64,000 nucleotides of DNA from Cordia subcordata (lineage: Eukaryota; Streptophyta; Magnoliopsida; Boraginales; Cordiaceae), in NCBI GenBank assembly GCA_028554755.1, contig JAPTOF010000007.1:18843001-18907000 (forward strand). The letters are read 5' to 3'. The notes under the pieces were generated by a model. That model saw only the letters and a list, made by a program, of their open reading frames with translations, was not told the DNA's origin and ran no database searches. Positions 1 to 11,493 of this stretch are shown here, one piece after another. How positions within the stretch are numbered: the first letter of the stretch is position 1; each line of letters begins with the position of its first letter. Position numbers and translations under genes: made by a program.

Positions 1-290
1 AAGGATTAGAAAGACTGAAACCAAAAGGCTTATCTATCCTACCGTGTGAAGTTTTCAGTAATAAGCCATAAGAGGCCAGATCCGAGTGCAGAATGGCATA
101 CTCGTGTAGTCACGTTTTACAATCACATATGGTCCAAAGATGTATAATGAATATGATTGTTTTGTTCAAATCAATCTGATATTCAAACTACTAGTGTCAT
201 AACAAACATACAAGAATTTGGTGAGATACTATTCAAAATAAAATGAAGCTAAGATGGAAAACCCCCTTTCTTTATTGGTAAATTTGTTAC

Positions 291-3200
291 TTAACCAATG
301 TTAGACAGTGGCCACCTTACGTCGCGAGATGCCTTCAGTTGAGTTTCCAGATCAGTCTGTGTCTGGAGCTGTGTATTGGCCTGCATTGCAGGTTGTTGCC
401 ACTGATTCTGCGGCATAGAACTATTACCCTTTTTCCTTATTTGTAGCTTGCGGGTTTCTTGAATGATGTCAGCAGTACGATTTTCCATGACAGTAAGACC
501 CTCCTGCAAAGAAAAACAGTGCAATAAGTTCATGTAAAACAATTGTTGACCTCAACAGTAGGAGAACCAGCATTGTACAAGTCTCTGAAACAAGTAGAGA
601 TGACTGTGCAAGCACAAAGACAAATTTAATTATGGACACAACTAACGCAAACTTGCTCCATTCCACTTGTACTTCACACTTTCTATATTGAGAAGTCGCC
701 AATCCATGTCACCTTTCCAAAAATCAGAACTCACACTACATCACTTGTTTTACCAGGTCACTCTTATCTCCTTGTCTCTCTTTCAGAACTTCGCTTCAGA
801 GAACCTCACAGGCATGTGCTTTCATTTCTTCAGCTTATAAAATTCTTAAACCAATGGTTAGTTTGATAAAATTTACCAGGTCACTCTTATCTCCCTTTCT
901 CTCTTTTTTCTCTTTCTTTTTGTGCCCATAAGGAAGCTAAGCAAACCTTATAAACTCATCTAAGGAAGCTAAGCCAAGCACCCTCAAGGTCCTTCATTTG
1001 ATTCCCTTTCCCGCAGCTTCTCAGAGCCATCTAGCAGCATTTACAGCAAAAATATGTTTCTTTATAATATGGATCTCTAATCTTTGAACTTAATCAAAGA
1101 CAAGAGATCGAAGCTTCCCATATCCACTAGAAACATAATAGGCCAAACACTAGAATCAGATTAAAAAAGTTCCAATGCAGATTCCATGGTCATAGAACTT
1201 TCCAAGAGGAACCTCACAGAGAAGTTTACCTCTATTTTATTTCCAATTGTGCCCCCGATATAGTTAAGGGATGATGCAATTGCACCTAGCCCCTTCTGTA
1301 ATGTCTGGCCATCTGTCTTTCTACGGCTTTCTGATGACTGGTACTGCAAACAGAAAACACAAAACAGACAAATAAAGACTAAATCAGACGGCAGCTTCAT
1401 ATTCATTCTAATACGAAAAGAAATAACTGGAACAGCAAGAGTCATCAGAGTTGGCACTGTGCAGCTTTCTGAGCATATTGAGGTTAAACCAAGTTCAGGA
1501 CAGACACCTCAACTACAAGTAGGAACAAATATTCTCTATAAACATCAATTATAACAAAAATTGTGTTCCTAAGGCTGCCTTTCAGAAGGGTTGGAGTGAT
1601 TTGCATTCTTTGGCCAGCAATTATTAAAGCTTATCTTTCTCACCTGATCCTTTGCTGCTCTATCAGACATCTGTGTTCTTGCTCTTCCTGGTGTTTCATT
1701 TGATTGGTCCATGTCATCATCAAGAATGGCTTTAGCTTTCCGAGCCAATACTCCCCAAAATCTTTGTTTGGGTTCATTCAAGTTTTTCATTGATGTATAT
1801 TCATATGTCGATGCATCCTACATTAACAAAAAAAAAGTAGAACGAACAACCATAATCACACAGAAAAAGCCATGGTTAAGAAGCCTCTCAAAATTCATGA
1901 AACATCATTATCTGCGAGGAAAATTAAAGATTACAGATATACTAGCATCATTGGATCAAGTTTCTTACAGACACAAATTAAAGAAACTTGAATTGATGAG
2001 AGGCAGTTTCTCAAGGTCAGCAACAGTCAACTAAATTTAGAGTTATTTAAGTAAATCATTATGAGATGTCACTGACACAAGCTGCAGAGACAACCTAAGA
2101 AAATAATGTGGAACTCCCTGTGATGAAGTCTATTTCAGGAACATTCAGTCTTGACTAACATTCATTCTTATTGAGCCAGGATGTTTGTTCTTCCTAAAGG
2201 TGTTATTAAAAACATTAAAAAAGAATGACTAGATTTCTTTGGCCTGGTGGCTTGACTTGTTTTCGAAAAGCCAAAATCTCTTGGAAAGAAATTTGTAAAA
2301 CAAGAGACGAGGGTGGGCTTGGGATTCGCCGCCTCTGGGACTGTAACGTTGCTGCCACTTTTGGTTATCTTTGGAAGCTCATCAGCAATCATCAATCTGT
2401 CTGGACAAGATGGGTGAAGGCTTACCATCTGAAGAATAAAGAGCTTTGGGAACTTGATCAACCTACAGACAAGGCTTGGTATTGGAGGAATATCCTGAAG
2501 CACCGCGTGGCTTTTTTTGATTTGGTCCTCATTAACAATGCTTCCATTATTTGGCTTGGCGATCCAAGTGGTAATTTCTCCTTCGACTCAGCATGGAGAT
2601 CAGTGCGTTTGACTTATGAAAAAGTTGGATGGGCTAAAACTATTTGGTTCAAAAATCACATCCCAAAACATGCTTTTCACACTTGGATTTTCTGTCTTAA
2701 CCGAGCTCATACCAAAACTCGTCTGCTTTCTTGGGGAATTACAATTGACCCTCTCTATGAATTCTGTAGAATGGGGTCTGAGGATAGAGATCACTTATTT
2801 TTTGAGTGCAGTTTCACTAAGAGAATTTGGAAGAATATTATGAGAAAAGCCCGTGGACCTCATTGGCTTGAGAAGTGGGATGCAATCATTACTTGGCTTG
2901 CAGTGAATTGCAACCAATACCATCTCAAATCATTGCTTATTAAACTTGCGTTTGAAGCAACCATCTATCACCTGTGGATGGAAAGGAATGGAAGAATCCA
3001 CAATCGTGATTACAAGACTGAAAACCATTTAGTCAACAATATTATTTTTGATGTGCAGTGTATAGCTTCTAGGAATCAGAGGTACAGAAACAACTCTGTC
3101 AATAGGGAGCTTTGTAGAACTTGGAACCTTGACATCATTCTCTGATGATGGGTTCTTTTGAGATTGGATCCTGTCTCGTTTTGTAAAGTTTTTCTTTTTA

Positions 3201-3861
3201 ATAATAGTTCTTGTTTACCTAGCAAAAAAAAAAAAGTCTATTTCAGGAACTTCCAAGACACTGTTTCTGCTTAGAACTTATGCATCTGAAGACATCCATG
3301 ATAACTTATAATGTCACCTTTCACCAGGTATGATTTCTTAAAAAATTCGATCTTCTGCCTAATTCTCCTATTCTTCAACCACTATCCAGTAATCTCGTAC
3401 ACTCTGCAATGTTCTTCACTAATTACATGTCCCACTTCCCCCTGCCTTTACACTCAGCCGTACAAGCTCCTAAAATAAACAGTCCTTACACTGAATCACT
3501 CCTAAAACAAATGATCCTTCCACCGAATCACAAACACATCTATGCCACATTCCTACACCCGCCACTCTCCAACGATTTAGTAAATTCTCCTGCATCAAGA
3601 CTGAGATGTGATCGCTAAGAGAACAATGTTCCTCCCGCTGAATCACAAACACACCAATCATAATAAACTACCTATGTCAAACAAATATATTACTTCTGCT
3701 GAATCCTCTAAACGCAAATCCAATTACTTTAAAGAACACAATTTCCATATCCACATTCAACAGTAAAAATGACGGCAGATCTACTACCGTTTCTACATTG
3801 TGAAAATATGCTAGCAAAATCATTTAACTAATAACTCGAGGGAATATTTTGTGTCAATTCA

Positions 3862-3906
<45 letters not shown>

Positions 3907-4225
3907 AGCAAATGACAACAATTATACTCAAGTCCTCTATCGCAACAGTTATATTATCATCTCTTCAATCGAAAGGTACCTGAGCCGACGGAGGAGAAGA
4001 CGATCGAGGCGGATTGGAGACGGGAGAATAAGCGGAGGAGAGAGACGAGTCGCGGTAAGCCGAGGAAGCTCTGATGGCCTTGGCGGCGAGCGAAGACGCC
4101 GAAGAAGCCGACGCCGACGAGGACGAGCTGCCATCCGGCGGCGGAGACGGAAAATCGTTGGGACTCACAAATTCCTCCTTGAATGTCGAAACCCTAGCCA
4201 CTTGCTGCCTCCTCCGATACGCCAT
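291..4225 (-). CDS. Conserved plant-specific protein of unknown function (4 exons, 248 aa)
   Basis: Exons on the minus strand are 4225-3980, 1817-1644, 1343-1230 and 503-291. All introns are GT-AG in phase 0, and the sum is 747 nt including the TAA stop. The protein starts MAYRRRQ, followed by a Ser/Ala/Pro-rich, probably disordered stretch (about residues 15-82). Exon 2 carries a basic-aromatic block [17 protein letters not shown] and a TPGRARTQ segment. Exons 3-4 carry [21 protein letters not shown] and [24 protein letters not shown] text, probably amphipathic helices, and the C-terminus is Gln-rich. I recognise this layout as a conserved land-plant family without a known role, and I see no signal peptide, membrane segment or catalytic motif. 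Intron 1 (about 2.2 kb) holds a LINE in the opposite orientation. TTTATT near 270 reads as AATAAA on the minus strand just past the stop and may be the poly(A) signal. Exon borders are well supported; function is unknown. Confidence 0.88.
2126..2142. repeat. LINE target-site duplication, 5' copy
   Basis: AAGTCTATTTCAGGAAC lies directly before the LINE and is repeated without mismatch at 3234-3250 after its poly(A) tail. Confidence 0.93.
2143..3233 (+). mobile_element. 5'-truncated L1-type LINE in intron 1 of the first gene
   Basis: A 1.1-kb insertion ends in a run of A at about 3224-3233 and is flanked by identical 17-bp copies of AAGTCTATTTCAGGAAC (the first two A may belong to the tail). 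It encodes the end of a non-LTR reverse transcriptase and its zinc-binding region, then a short 3' UTR. The 5' part of the element (ORF1, endonuclease, most of the RT) is missing, as expected from aborted target-primed reverse transcription. It lies antisense to the host gene. The intact flanking repeats suggest a fairly recent insertion. Confidence 0.93.
2181..3145 (+). pseudogene. LINE reverse transcriptase C-terminus with zinc-binding (zf-RVT) region
   Basis: From about 2181 the frame reads [12 protein letters not shown], the usual entry to the RT C-terminal region. A one-base loss in the A-rich stretch near 2216-2224 shifts it, and the frame then stays open from 2225 to 3145 (306 residues, starting MTRFLWPGG). 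Later features are [10 protein letters not shown], the [10 protein letters not shown] block, a [14 protein letters not shown] block and [10 protein letters not shown], the zf-RVT signature. One expected cysteine of that signature reads differently ([10 protein letters not shown]), so zinc binding may be impaired. No polymerase active site is present, so the product could not be a working RT. Confidence 0.85.
3234..3250. repeat. LINE target-site duplication, 3' copy
   Basis: Second copy of the 17-bp duplication; its first two A are continuous with the LINE tail, so the true duplication is 15-17 bp. Confidence 0.93.
3865..3903. repeat. (TA)n microsatellite in intron 1
   Basis: About 19 TA units lie some 75 bp inside the donor site of exon 1 of the first gene. 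It is probably length-variable between individuals. Confidence 0.95.
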
Positions 4226-4560
4226 CTACGCAATCCAACTCAAAAAGATTCGATCACTATTCTAGAAGCTTCCAATATACACATGTGTGTGTTGTGTGTG
4301 TGTGTGTGTGATGAGGGTTTTGGAATTGAAATCTCCGCGTTGTGGTGAGGGCGAAGGGGTGGGATTGGAAAATGCGGTAATTTGATGATTTTTTTTTTTT
4401 TCTTTTTTTCAAATCCCAATCTTGATCCCCTCTCTCTTTGACTCTCTCTCTATTTTTTCTTTTTTTTTCTTTTTTTGAATTTTTATTATTGTTTTTTAAT
4501 GTTTATTTTTCACATGTCAAACGCTGTTCGTCACAGCACTGTCCGGGGAATCTGAGATCT
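4226..4560 (-). promoter_or_regulatory. Probable 5' UTR and core promoter region of the first gene
   Basis: This is the sequence immediately upstream of the minus-strand start codon. It contains a (TG)n tract at about 4284-4311 and, farther out (about 4380-4480), pyrimidine runs that read as GA/A-rich on the sense strand. No convincing TATA box was seen. The assignment rests on position only. Confidence 0.35.
4284..4311. repeat. (TG)n microsatellite
   Basis: An interrupted TG run just upstream of the start codon of the first gene, probably inside its 5' UTR. Confidence 0.9.
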
Positions 4561-7000
4561 GATTCCCTACTCAAATGTTTTAAGAATTGCGTCTGCTGGT
4601 GAATTTACATCAGTCGCCCCTCAGGTTTGAGTAATTTCTTTTAAACCACCACAAGTTCTTTTCTTTTCCCTTTTGCTTTCAAGGGGTTGTGCAAGTGTTA
4701 AGAAGTGCAATAAAGTACTAGCGTTTTACTCATGACAATTTGAGTGGTTGTGTGCTTTAGATTTTAGGATTAAACATAAAGAAAGATTTAAAAATTGCAA
4801 GTAATTGAACGTTGTAAACTATTATAGAGGAGTGGTAGTATATAGGTTTAGTGGGTAAAATAGAAAGACCATGCCATATGTGTTAAGTATGTTTGTAAAA
4901 GCAAGGTGAAATTTGGTATTGCACATGTATAATGCTATTGAAAGATAAAAACGAAAGTGAATGTTGTTGTCACGTGGTATATTGTGGTGAAGTGACTCTT
5001 TGGGGAAAATAATATGGGATATGTAGTTGTTTTTTTTTACATATAATATATAAATATAAATATCCTTTTTATATGCTTAAAATTTCAGATAAGATCGTGA
5101 TTCAATATAGTATCACAACTGAAATCATGAAAAGACGTGTTAAGTACAATAAATGCTAATGTCCTCTCTATGAGGTTAATTTTTTAGATAAAGTAACAAC
5201 TCAATAGTAAACGAGTTTGTGAAAAAAGTATTTTATTGTTGTAATGTTTCATTTATGCACCCTTGTCAATTTTGTGTCATAAATCTTATAATACTTTTGT
5301 ACATTATGAACTTGTTTAGCTGATGAGTATGGACACTCAAAGGTGATAATCCTATACTTTGATTATGAGATATTGTTTGCTTTGACTGGTTGAGAGTTTG
5401 GGGATGATTATGAATATTCAATGTGTTTATATGGGTTGTTGATGTTAGACTTTGATGACAAGATATTATTCACTTTAACTGATTAGAAGTTATAGTAATG
5501 CCATCAACTGGACTTTTGTGAATATTTACTTATAATTTATATTTAATGTTCTTATCAAATAAAAATGCTTATCTTATAAACGAGATAAATAGCTATTTGT
5601 TCTTTGACAATATTTAATAATTCTAGTTTTAGAAAGGCTAGTAATTTTAAACTTATTTCATAGAATTAAAAATTTTTGAATCTAGACGAAAATCATTAAA
5701 ACAGTTCATTGTTTGAATGCAATACATATGATTATTGCATGAACACTTTTATTTATTTATTCTTACTTGCAAATATTTCGATGGTTCAAGCAATTTAGAC
5801 CTCTACAGCTTTATCTATTGAGAACTCGTCTAGTGTGACCAATCCATATTCTAGAATTTAATGAAGTTATTAATGAAAATTGATTGGGTAGATTTAGAAA
5901 GAGATGCTTTTTGAGCAATAAATATTTAGTACATTTCTCAAGATTGCAAAACTTTTCACTATTTGTTTAATTGTTGTAGGACTAAATACATTTAACATTT
6001 TAAGAATAAGATTAGTACATTTAGATTTCAAAATCTCGAAACGTAAAATCTCAAATTCTCTAGGGGCCAAAGTGTAATTTGGATTTCAAGATTGACTTGT
6101 GCAGAACCACAAGAAGTTATTATTATTATTATTATTATTATTATTTAAAGAAGATGATGCATGGTGGAGAGACGTAATATAAATCTAAGTAATGGATCCC
6201 ATCCAACCAGATCATGGGCTTTACTTGTCTACTTCTTACCTGCTAAAGCCTATAATAATACATCCATTGTATTGGCCCCAAACAAAAACTGGTCATATGC
6301 AAAATTGCTTTAAGACTGGCCTTTTGGAACAAGAAAAAGGACTCAATTGAAAAAAGCACTTTTTTGAGAAGTTAAAATTTTTGGTTTCTAAATAACTAAA
6401 TTAGAACTTTACTCAAAGTTCTAGTTCTGTTTGAAAGCCATGTCTTACAAAAAAAAAAAAAATGCATTTATTTTAGAAAAGAAGTACTACTTCATGAAAC
6501 AAAGTCAATCCAAACATGCCTAAAGGATTCAAAGTGAGGTATGCTTTCATGCGAGTTGAAGTTAATTGTTCATGATGAAAATGAAAGTCTAGAATGTATA
6601 TCTATACGAAAATTAAATATACTCTTCTGAATTGGGAAATTTGCATAGCTTGCGATGTAAATGAGATGATCATTAGCTAGAATGCTACTAGTTGTATGTA
6701 CCTTTTTTTTTTTTTTTTTTTCAAGTGATTAGTGAAAACTTGCTTACTCAACAAAGAAAAGGAGCCGATAGTGACATTTTTTTTTAATCTATTTTTATCC
6801 TTATGCTCGTAATTGGTAAAACTATCATCGTAGACCAGTGAGTAAACTAAAAAAACTATCAAAAATATATTTCGAAAGTAAATGAATGAGTAACTTCAGT
6901 TCTGTTCACCAAAGGTTGGGTATAGTAGTCAAGTATAATTTATTGTAGCTAAAGATTGCAAGTTCTAATCTATATTTTTAAAAGAAAAAATCATCCTGCT
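4561..7000. other. AT-rich intergenic DNA without a recognisable gene
   Basis: No open frame with family similarity was seen on either strand. The stretch has homopolymer runs, a (TTA)n tract at 6117-6146, and a weak diverged repeat near 5358-5400 and 5451-5493 (shared text around TTTGATnnnnAGATATT). It is probably old transposon debris. Confidence 0.6.
6117..6146. repeat. (TTA)n microsatellite
   Basis: About ten uninterrupted TTA units. Confidence 0.93.
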
Positions 7001-7011
7001 TTGATGAAATA

Positions 7012-7107
7012 TGTAGCTTATTGGTAGTGTTCTTCATTTAGTCCTAAGTTCGAGTCATTATTAGGAATAGTTGAGAAACTACTTGATCCCTTTACCCAAA
7101 AAAAAAA
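7012..7107 (+). mobile_element. tRNA-derived SINE-like element
   Basis: An A-box-like TAGCTTATTGGTA is followed about 35 bp later by a B-box-like AAGTTCGAGTCA, and the unit ends in a 13-A run at about 7098-7110. This is the head of a tRNA-type SINE. A more decayed look-alike lies just upstream (6910-6990). No target-site duplication was confirmed. Confidence 0.45.
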
Positions 7108-7361
7108 AAATTATCTAACTTTAATTGCCTTGAAGCATGCATTAAAGTATTGCAATACAAAGTTGCATTAGGCTCAGTGGATCCGATATAGCCTCTCTTC
7201 ATAGAAAAGAAAATATGGTATTTTTATTTTTGCTCGACAACTTTTACAATACAACCATTGTGAGAGTACTATATCAACATTTACATGGCAATAATTATTT
7301 TATTTATTAGCTAATATAATAATTCATTATTATTTATTTTATTATCTATCATTTTTTATAT

Positions 7362-7660
7362 TTATGGATATACATTATTAGTTTCAATTAAAAAATTAAA
7401 TGGTCTATCAATTAATTGATTAATGCTTAAAATAAAACTCATTTGTGAATTCGAAAAGATCTATTTCTTATTTCTTATGGATATATATTATTAGTTCTAA
7501 TATAAAATTTTAATTTTCAATTAATTAATACTTAAAATAATATTTATTTGTGAATTTCAAAAGATTTATTTCTTATCTATTATGGATATATTATTAGTTT
7601 CAACTTAAAAAAAACTCAATAATGTTTAAAGTAATATTTAATTGTGGATTCCAAAATATG
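7362..7660. repeat. Three diverged tandem copies, about 105-113 bp each
   Basis: Copies start at about 7363, 7475 and 7580, each with TTATGGATAT..ATTATTAGTT, then AATT-rich text and a TTGTGAATTCnAAA-type block. They are diverged from each other, so the array is old. No coding potential. Confidence 0.75.
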
Positions 7661-8290
7661 ATATTCGAGTAGATTTAACGTCTACTAGTAAAAAAAATTA
7701 AACCCAAGTAATCTTAATGTCTATTATTAAAAAAGAAACTATGTTGAGTACAAGATATTTATGAATAAATTCGTCACCTATAAATAAAAATAAATAAATA
7801 AACCTAAATAATTTGAATGCATGTTATTAAAAAAATCATGCAGAGTAGGGATATAAAAGCAGTAGTTGTATATTATATTTTTATGACAATTTCTGTATAT
7901 GTTTATCGTAATGAAGAGCCAAAATCGAAGTACTAAACCTTCTTGTCCATGTGAGCTCAGTGAGCTCTCGGGGAAGATGTAGACTACCTGCATTTGGACA
8001 GAAAGACCTTTGGGGTTATTCTGCACTTAGAAGAAGTTTAAAAAAAGGAACAAATATAATAATTGTTGAAAGCAAAACCTCCTCAAAGTAGCTAGGTTTA
8101 TAATGCAAAAACATATGATGAACCATATGAAAAATCTGGCCATGATCAACAAGTCTCTCCCTAAAAGAAATATTCCTCCTAAAAAAGAGGTCAATGCATG
8201 GTAATGAGACAAGGGTTTTTTTTTAATAACATAATATTTTTAAAAAGTGTAAACATATTGATCAATCCAATTAGCAGCCTTTTCTTTGGT

Positions 8291-8515
8291 CACTACTCCG
8301 ACTCTATTTATCAACAGAGAATCTGCCGCTAATTTGAGATAGATTAGTGACAGAAAGGAACCATCCCTAATTACAAACGGAATATCGACTGGACCATAAT
8401 TGGAAACGAGTAATTTATAAGCAGCGCTTTAGGTCATTAGTCCGTCACTAAATCTCATTTAGTGATGGATTAGTAATAGATATTTCTGTCCCTAATCTTC
8501 AATTTTCTAGTAGTA
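8291..8515. mobile_element. Possible non-autonomous CACTA-like element
   Basis: The left end starts CACTACTCC and the right end is TTTTCTAGTAGTA, close to the CACTA...TAGTG ends of En/Spm-type transposons. Inside lies an inverted repeat (CCGTCACTAAAT with ATTTAGTGATGG, 8440-8468) and several GTCCCTAAT motifs, like the subterminal repeats of such elements. GGT occurs just before 8291 and at 8517-8519, one base off an exact 3-bp target duplication. About 225 bp long, no transposase. Confidence 0.45.
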
Positions 8516-8724
8516 TGGTTTGCAATAGCATCTATCTATATCTTCTTGTATTTGATTTGATTTCTCTTTTCCGAAATTCACCAGGGGAAGGACTTTAATT
8601 AATAATGAAAATAGTGCCCCTAGCTAGAAACTTATGCCTAATTAACTCTATACTGAAGCAACTTAGGTCAGGTAAATAATGCTGCCAACCAGTTATCAGT
8701 GGGTAAACCTGCCCTAGCCAAGCC

Positions 8725-8850
8725 TTGAAAATTCATGTTGCCTCTCCACATGGCAGCTAATTACTGTAATTTCTCATCATGCCTGAGGAAAAGAATATTA
8801 AAGCCAAGCGTAGCTCTGAAAAGGTACATAAAGTACCTTATCAGGCCTTA
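8725..8850. repeat. Diverged direct duplication, copy 1
   Basis: This stretch (CTTGAAAATTC, then GCCTCTCCACATGG, AAAAGAATATTA, AAGGTACATAAAGTACC) is matched in the same order at 9477-9610. The two copies are about 750 bp apart and clearly diverged. A small MITE sits between them. Confidence 0.6.
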
Positions 8851-8897
8851 AGGTATCTAGCTAGAAGTGTTAATTTCACTTCTGCCTGGAGAGTTAA

Positions 8898-9019
8898 GAA
8901 CCTGTTTGGCTCTACTTATTTTATAATTTCTAAATTCTTAGAAAAAAATATTCTCTCATATATTTTTTTATTATTTACAATATATAAGCTCCAAATTAAA
9001 TAAGCTTAGCCAAACACAC
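8898..9019. mobile_element. Short MITE with TTTGGCT termini
   Basis: The left end GAACCTGTTTGGCT and the right end AGCTTAGCCAAACACA are inverted repeats of each other. At about 120 bp it appears to be a shortened member of the family also seen at 24168-24587. Confidence 0.55.
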
Positions 9020-9476
9020 TATAAGTAGAGCAGACATAACGACTAGTTGTAATGAAAAGTTTTAAATTTTAGTCTTGCATCATTTCATCATAGATAAATT
9101 TGGCTTTTGAGTGATCATGGTCATGATATATGTTACACAAAGAGATTTATAACTTTGAAATAAATCAAATCCAATTTCCAACGTAAAAGAAAATTGTATA
9201 TCACTTAGCCAGCAAATTTGACGGTTCAGTCATATGATATTGTACCAGTATTTCGATATACCTTTTACCATGATAAACGTTAACCCTTCTCAAACTAGGA
9301 ACATATGTAATTTATAAGCACTTGTTAGGAGAATTTTTCATTCACTACTCCTGACTCGATAGAAATTAGTCTCAAATTTAATGTGACTTACAAATACCCT
9401 AATTAAAAAAAAAAAAAACTCACTATGATCAGTACGTACGTAGATGAAATAGCTAGTAAAGCTTTTAACCCTCTCT

Positions 9477-9610
9477 AGTGTCTTGAAAAATTCTTTTTGC
9501 CTCTCTACGTGGTGGACTACCCTAATTTCGCAGGCTTGGCAAAAAGAATATTATAGGCAACTATATAGCTCCAAAGGTACACACAGTACTTTATATCAAG
9601 CTTTATAAAA
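9477..9610. repeat. Diverged direct duplication, copy 2
   Basis: Matches 8725-8850 in order and orientation: CTTGAAAAATTC, GCCTCTCTACGTGG, AAAAGAATATTA, AAGGTACACACAGTAC. Conserved noncoding content or an old transposon would both explain it. Confidence 0.6.
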
Positions 9611-10630
9611 GGTTACTTGGAATTTTCTTTCCTTCCTTCCGGCAATATGTGAATTGATTAATGCTCTTTCTGACGAGTGAGTTTAATTAGTGCGAAATTA
9701 GCACCAGTTAATATTAAATTAATATTTCAATTGGTGTAAAAATTTACCAATATTTTTAACCATTCTCACATTAAATTTACTATTTTTAATATTCTTTCTT
9801 TTAGGAGTTGAGTTATATTCAACTAAAAATTATGAAAAAAAGGTAACTGTTCATGTAAATGGAGTAATTTGACTAACCTTAATGTATGCAATATTTCATG
9901 CGTTAGAAAAATAGTTTGACTAAAGTAGTAGTTATTTCCTTAACCTGTACAATCTTAATTTTTCATTGCAAGTCTAAAACGTCCATACCATTGATATATA
10001 AAAAATAAGGGTAAATGACCATTGGTAGTTTATCTTTAGCATTTTTGACAATAAAGTCTCTTATGATCTTTAAAACGTGACAATTAAATCTTATCTTTAT
10101 AATTTGTTATGGCATTAGTCCTGAACTAAAAAAGTCAATAAAATCATAGCGAGAGTTAATAGTGTCACAAATTGCAAAGGGACTTATGACCTCATAATTT
10201 CTAAAAATATGAGACTAACGGTATTATAAATTACAAAAATAAGGTATTAAATTGTCATGATTTAAAAATAAAAAATATAATTATCTAAAAAAGAGCTAAA
10301 TAAATCAATTACTCAAAAAACCGCATAACACGAGGATACTAGAGAGGACAAAAATCATTATGCATGAGCTGTATTCATCTTCTGCATGTGAAAGACAAAA
10401 TAACTGGATTTGATGGTATCATGACAGAAAAAGAATATAATCAGGTCAAATCGGTCCTTATCCTATATATAGTTTGTGATTAAAATTCTTTAATTGAACA
10501 TTAATTATTATACAACTAGCAACTTCACCTTTATAATTTCCCACGCATCCTTTTCTAGACTGTTATTGTCCATGTATAAATCAACTCTCCATCATTCATG
10601 GGCCATGTCTGCTATGGTCTTGTTTGCCAT
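9611..10630. other. AT-rich intergenic DNA, nothing recognised
   Basis: No gene, RNA gene or bounded element could be supported on either strand in this stretch. Confidence 0.5.

Positions 10631-10633
<3 letters not shown>

Positions 10634-10668
<35 letters not shown>
10634..10668. repeat. (TA)n microsatellite
   Basis: About 17 TA units ending in TACATACACATA. Confidence 0.95.
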
Positions 10669-10672
<4 letters not shown>

Positions 10673-10784
10673 CACATATTTAATAGTTATATAAAATAAT
10701 TCTTTTTGTATTTTTCCCAATACAAATCCTTTAATATACATACTCTCAAAAAAAATTGACATGAGTAGGGTGGGGAGCATAACC

Positions 10785-11180
10785 CTAGCGTGTATTCGTG
10801 CACCCTTAACACAGTGCTCAAAAGGATCAGTGTGCACTTTTATGTTCACAATTTTCATATAATATGTTTACAAATTTTAATTATTTATAATGTTTATAGC
10901 TTCTACACTTTTATGTTAACAAGTTTAATAATTCACAATTTTTATACAACAACAGTATATCTCGTGCAAGGAACGGAAACAATATGTATGTTTAATATCT
11001 GTACTTATTATTAATGGTTAACTTTTATTTATGATCAACGAACATTTATAAGTGTTAAATTTTATATTCACAATTTTTATAAATGTATGTTTGTAACTTA
11101 TAAATTATATGTCCATGACTTTATTATCATATCTTTAGAACACTTTTTATATTATGTTCACAACTTGTAAATTGTGTAAT
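10785..11180. repeat. AT-rich region with recurring TATGTTCACAA motif
   Basis: Variants of TTATGTTCACAATTTTTATA recur irregularly. The text resembles the repeat units of the foldback element at 14.8-15.6 kb and could be a decayed relative of it. This is a weak assignment. Confidence 0.3.
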
Positions 11181-11204
11181 CTCAACTTTATGTTCACATA
11201 TCTT

Positions 11205-11462
11205 AATCAATACATACATCATACATATTTACTTCTTTTGTTGTTGCTCATCATCTTCTTCCTTTATCATTTTCATCATGTTTCTATGATTTATGTATGC
11301 AATGAACATTGTGTGTGTGTATATATACACACACACACTAATCGTAACTTCTGAATTATATATTCATAGATATCAACTAATACATACATCATACTTCTTT
11401 TGTTGTTCTAATGTCATCTTCTTCTTTCATTGTCTTCATCAAGTTTCTATTTATGTATATAT
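11205..11462. repeat. Imperfect direct duplication, about 85 bp
   Basis: ACATACATCATAC, TTCTTTTGTTGTT, CATCTTCTTC and TCATCAnGTTTCTA occur in the same order at about 11210-11300 and 11378-11460. A GTGTGTGTATATATACACACACAC palindromic microsatellite lies between them. Confidence 0.6.
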
Positions 11463-11493
11463 ATGAATATGAACAATACGAGGAATATCACAT

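Noticed and set aside
3851..4348. Plus-strand Arg-rich open frame overlapping exon 1 of the first gene
   Set aside because: It begins with translated TA repeats and is the antisense shadow of the Ser/Ala-rich exon 1 on the minus strand.
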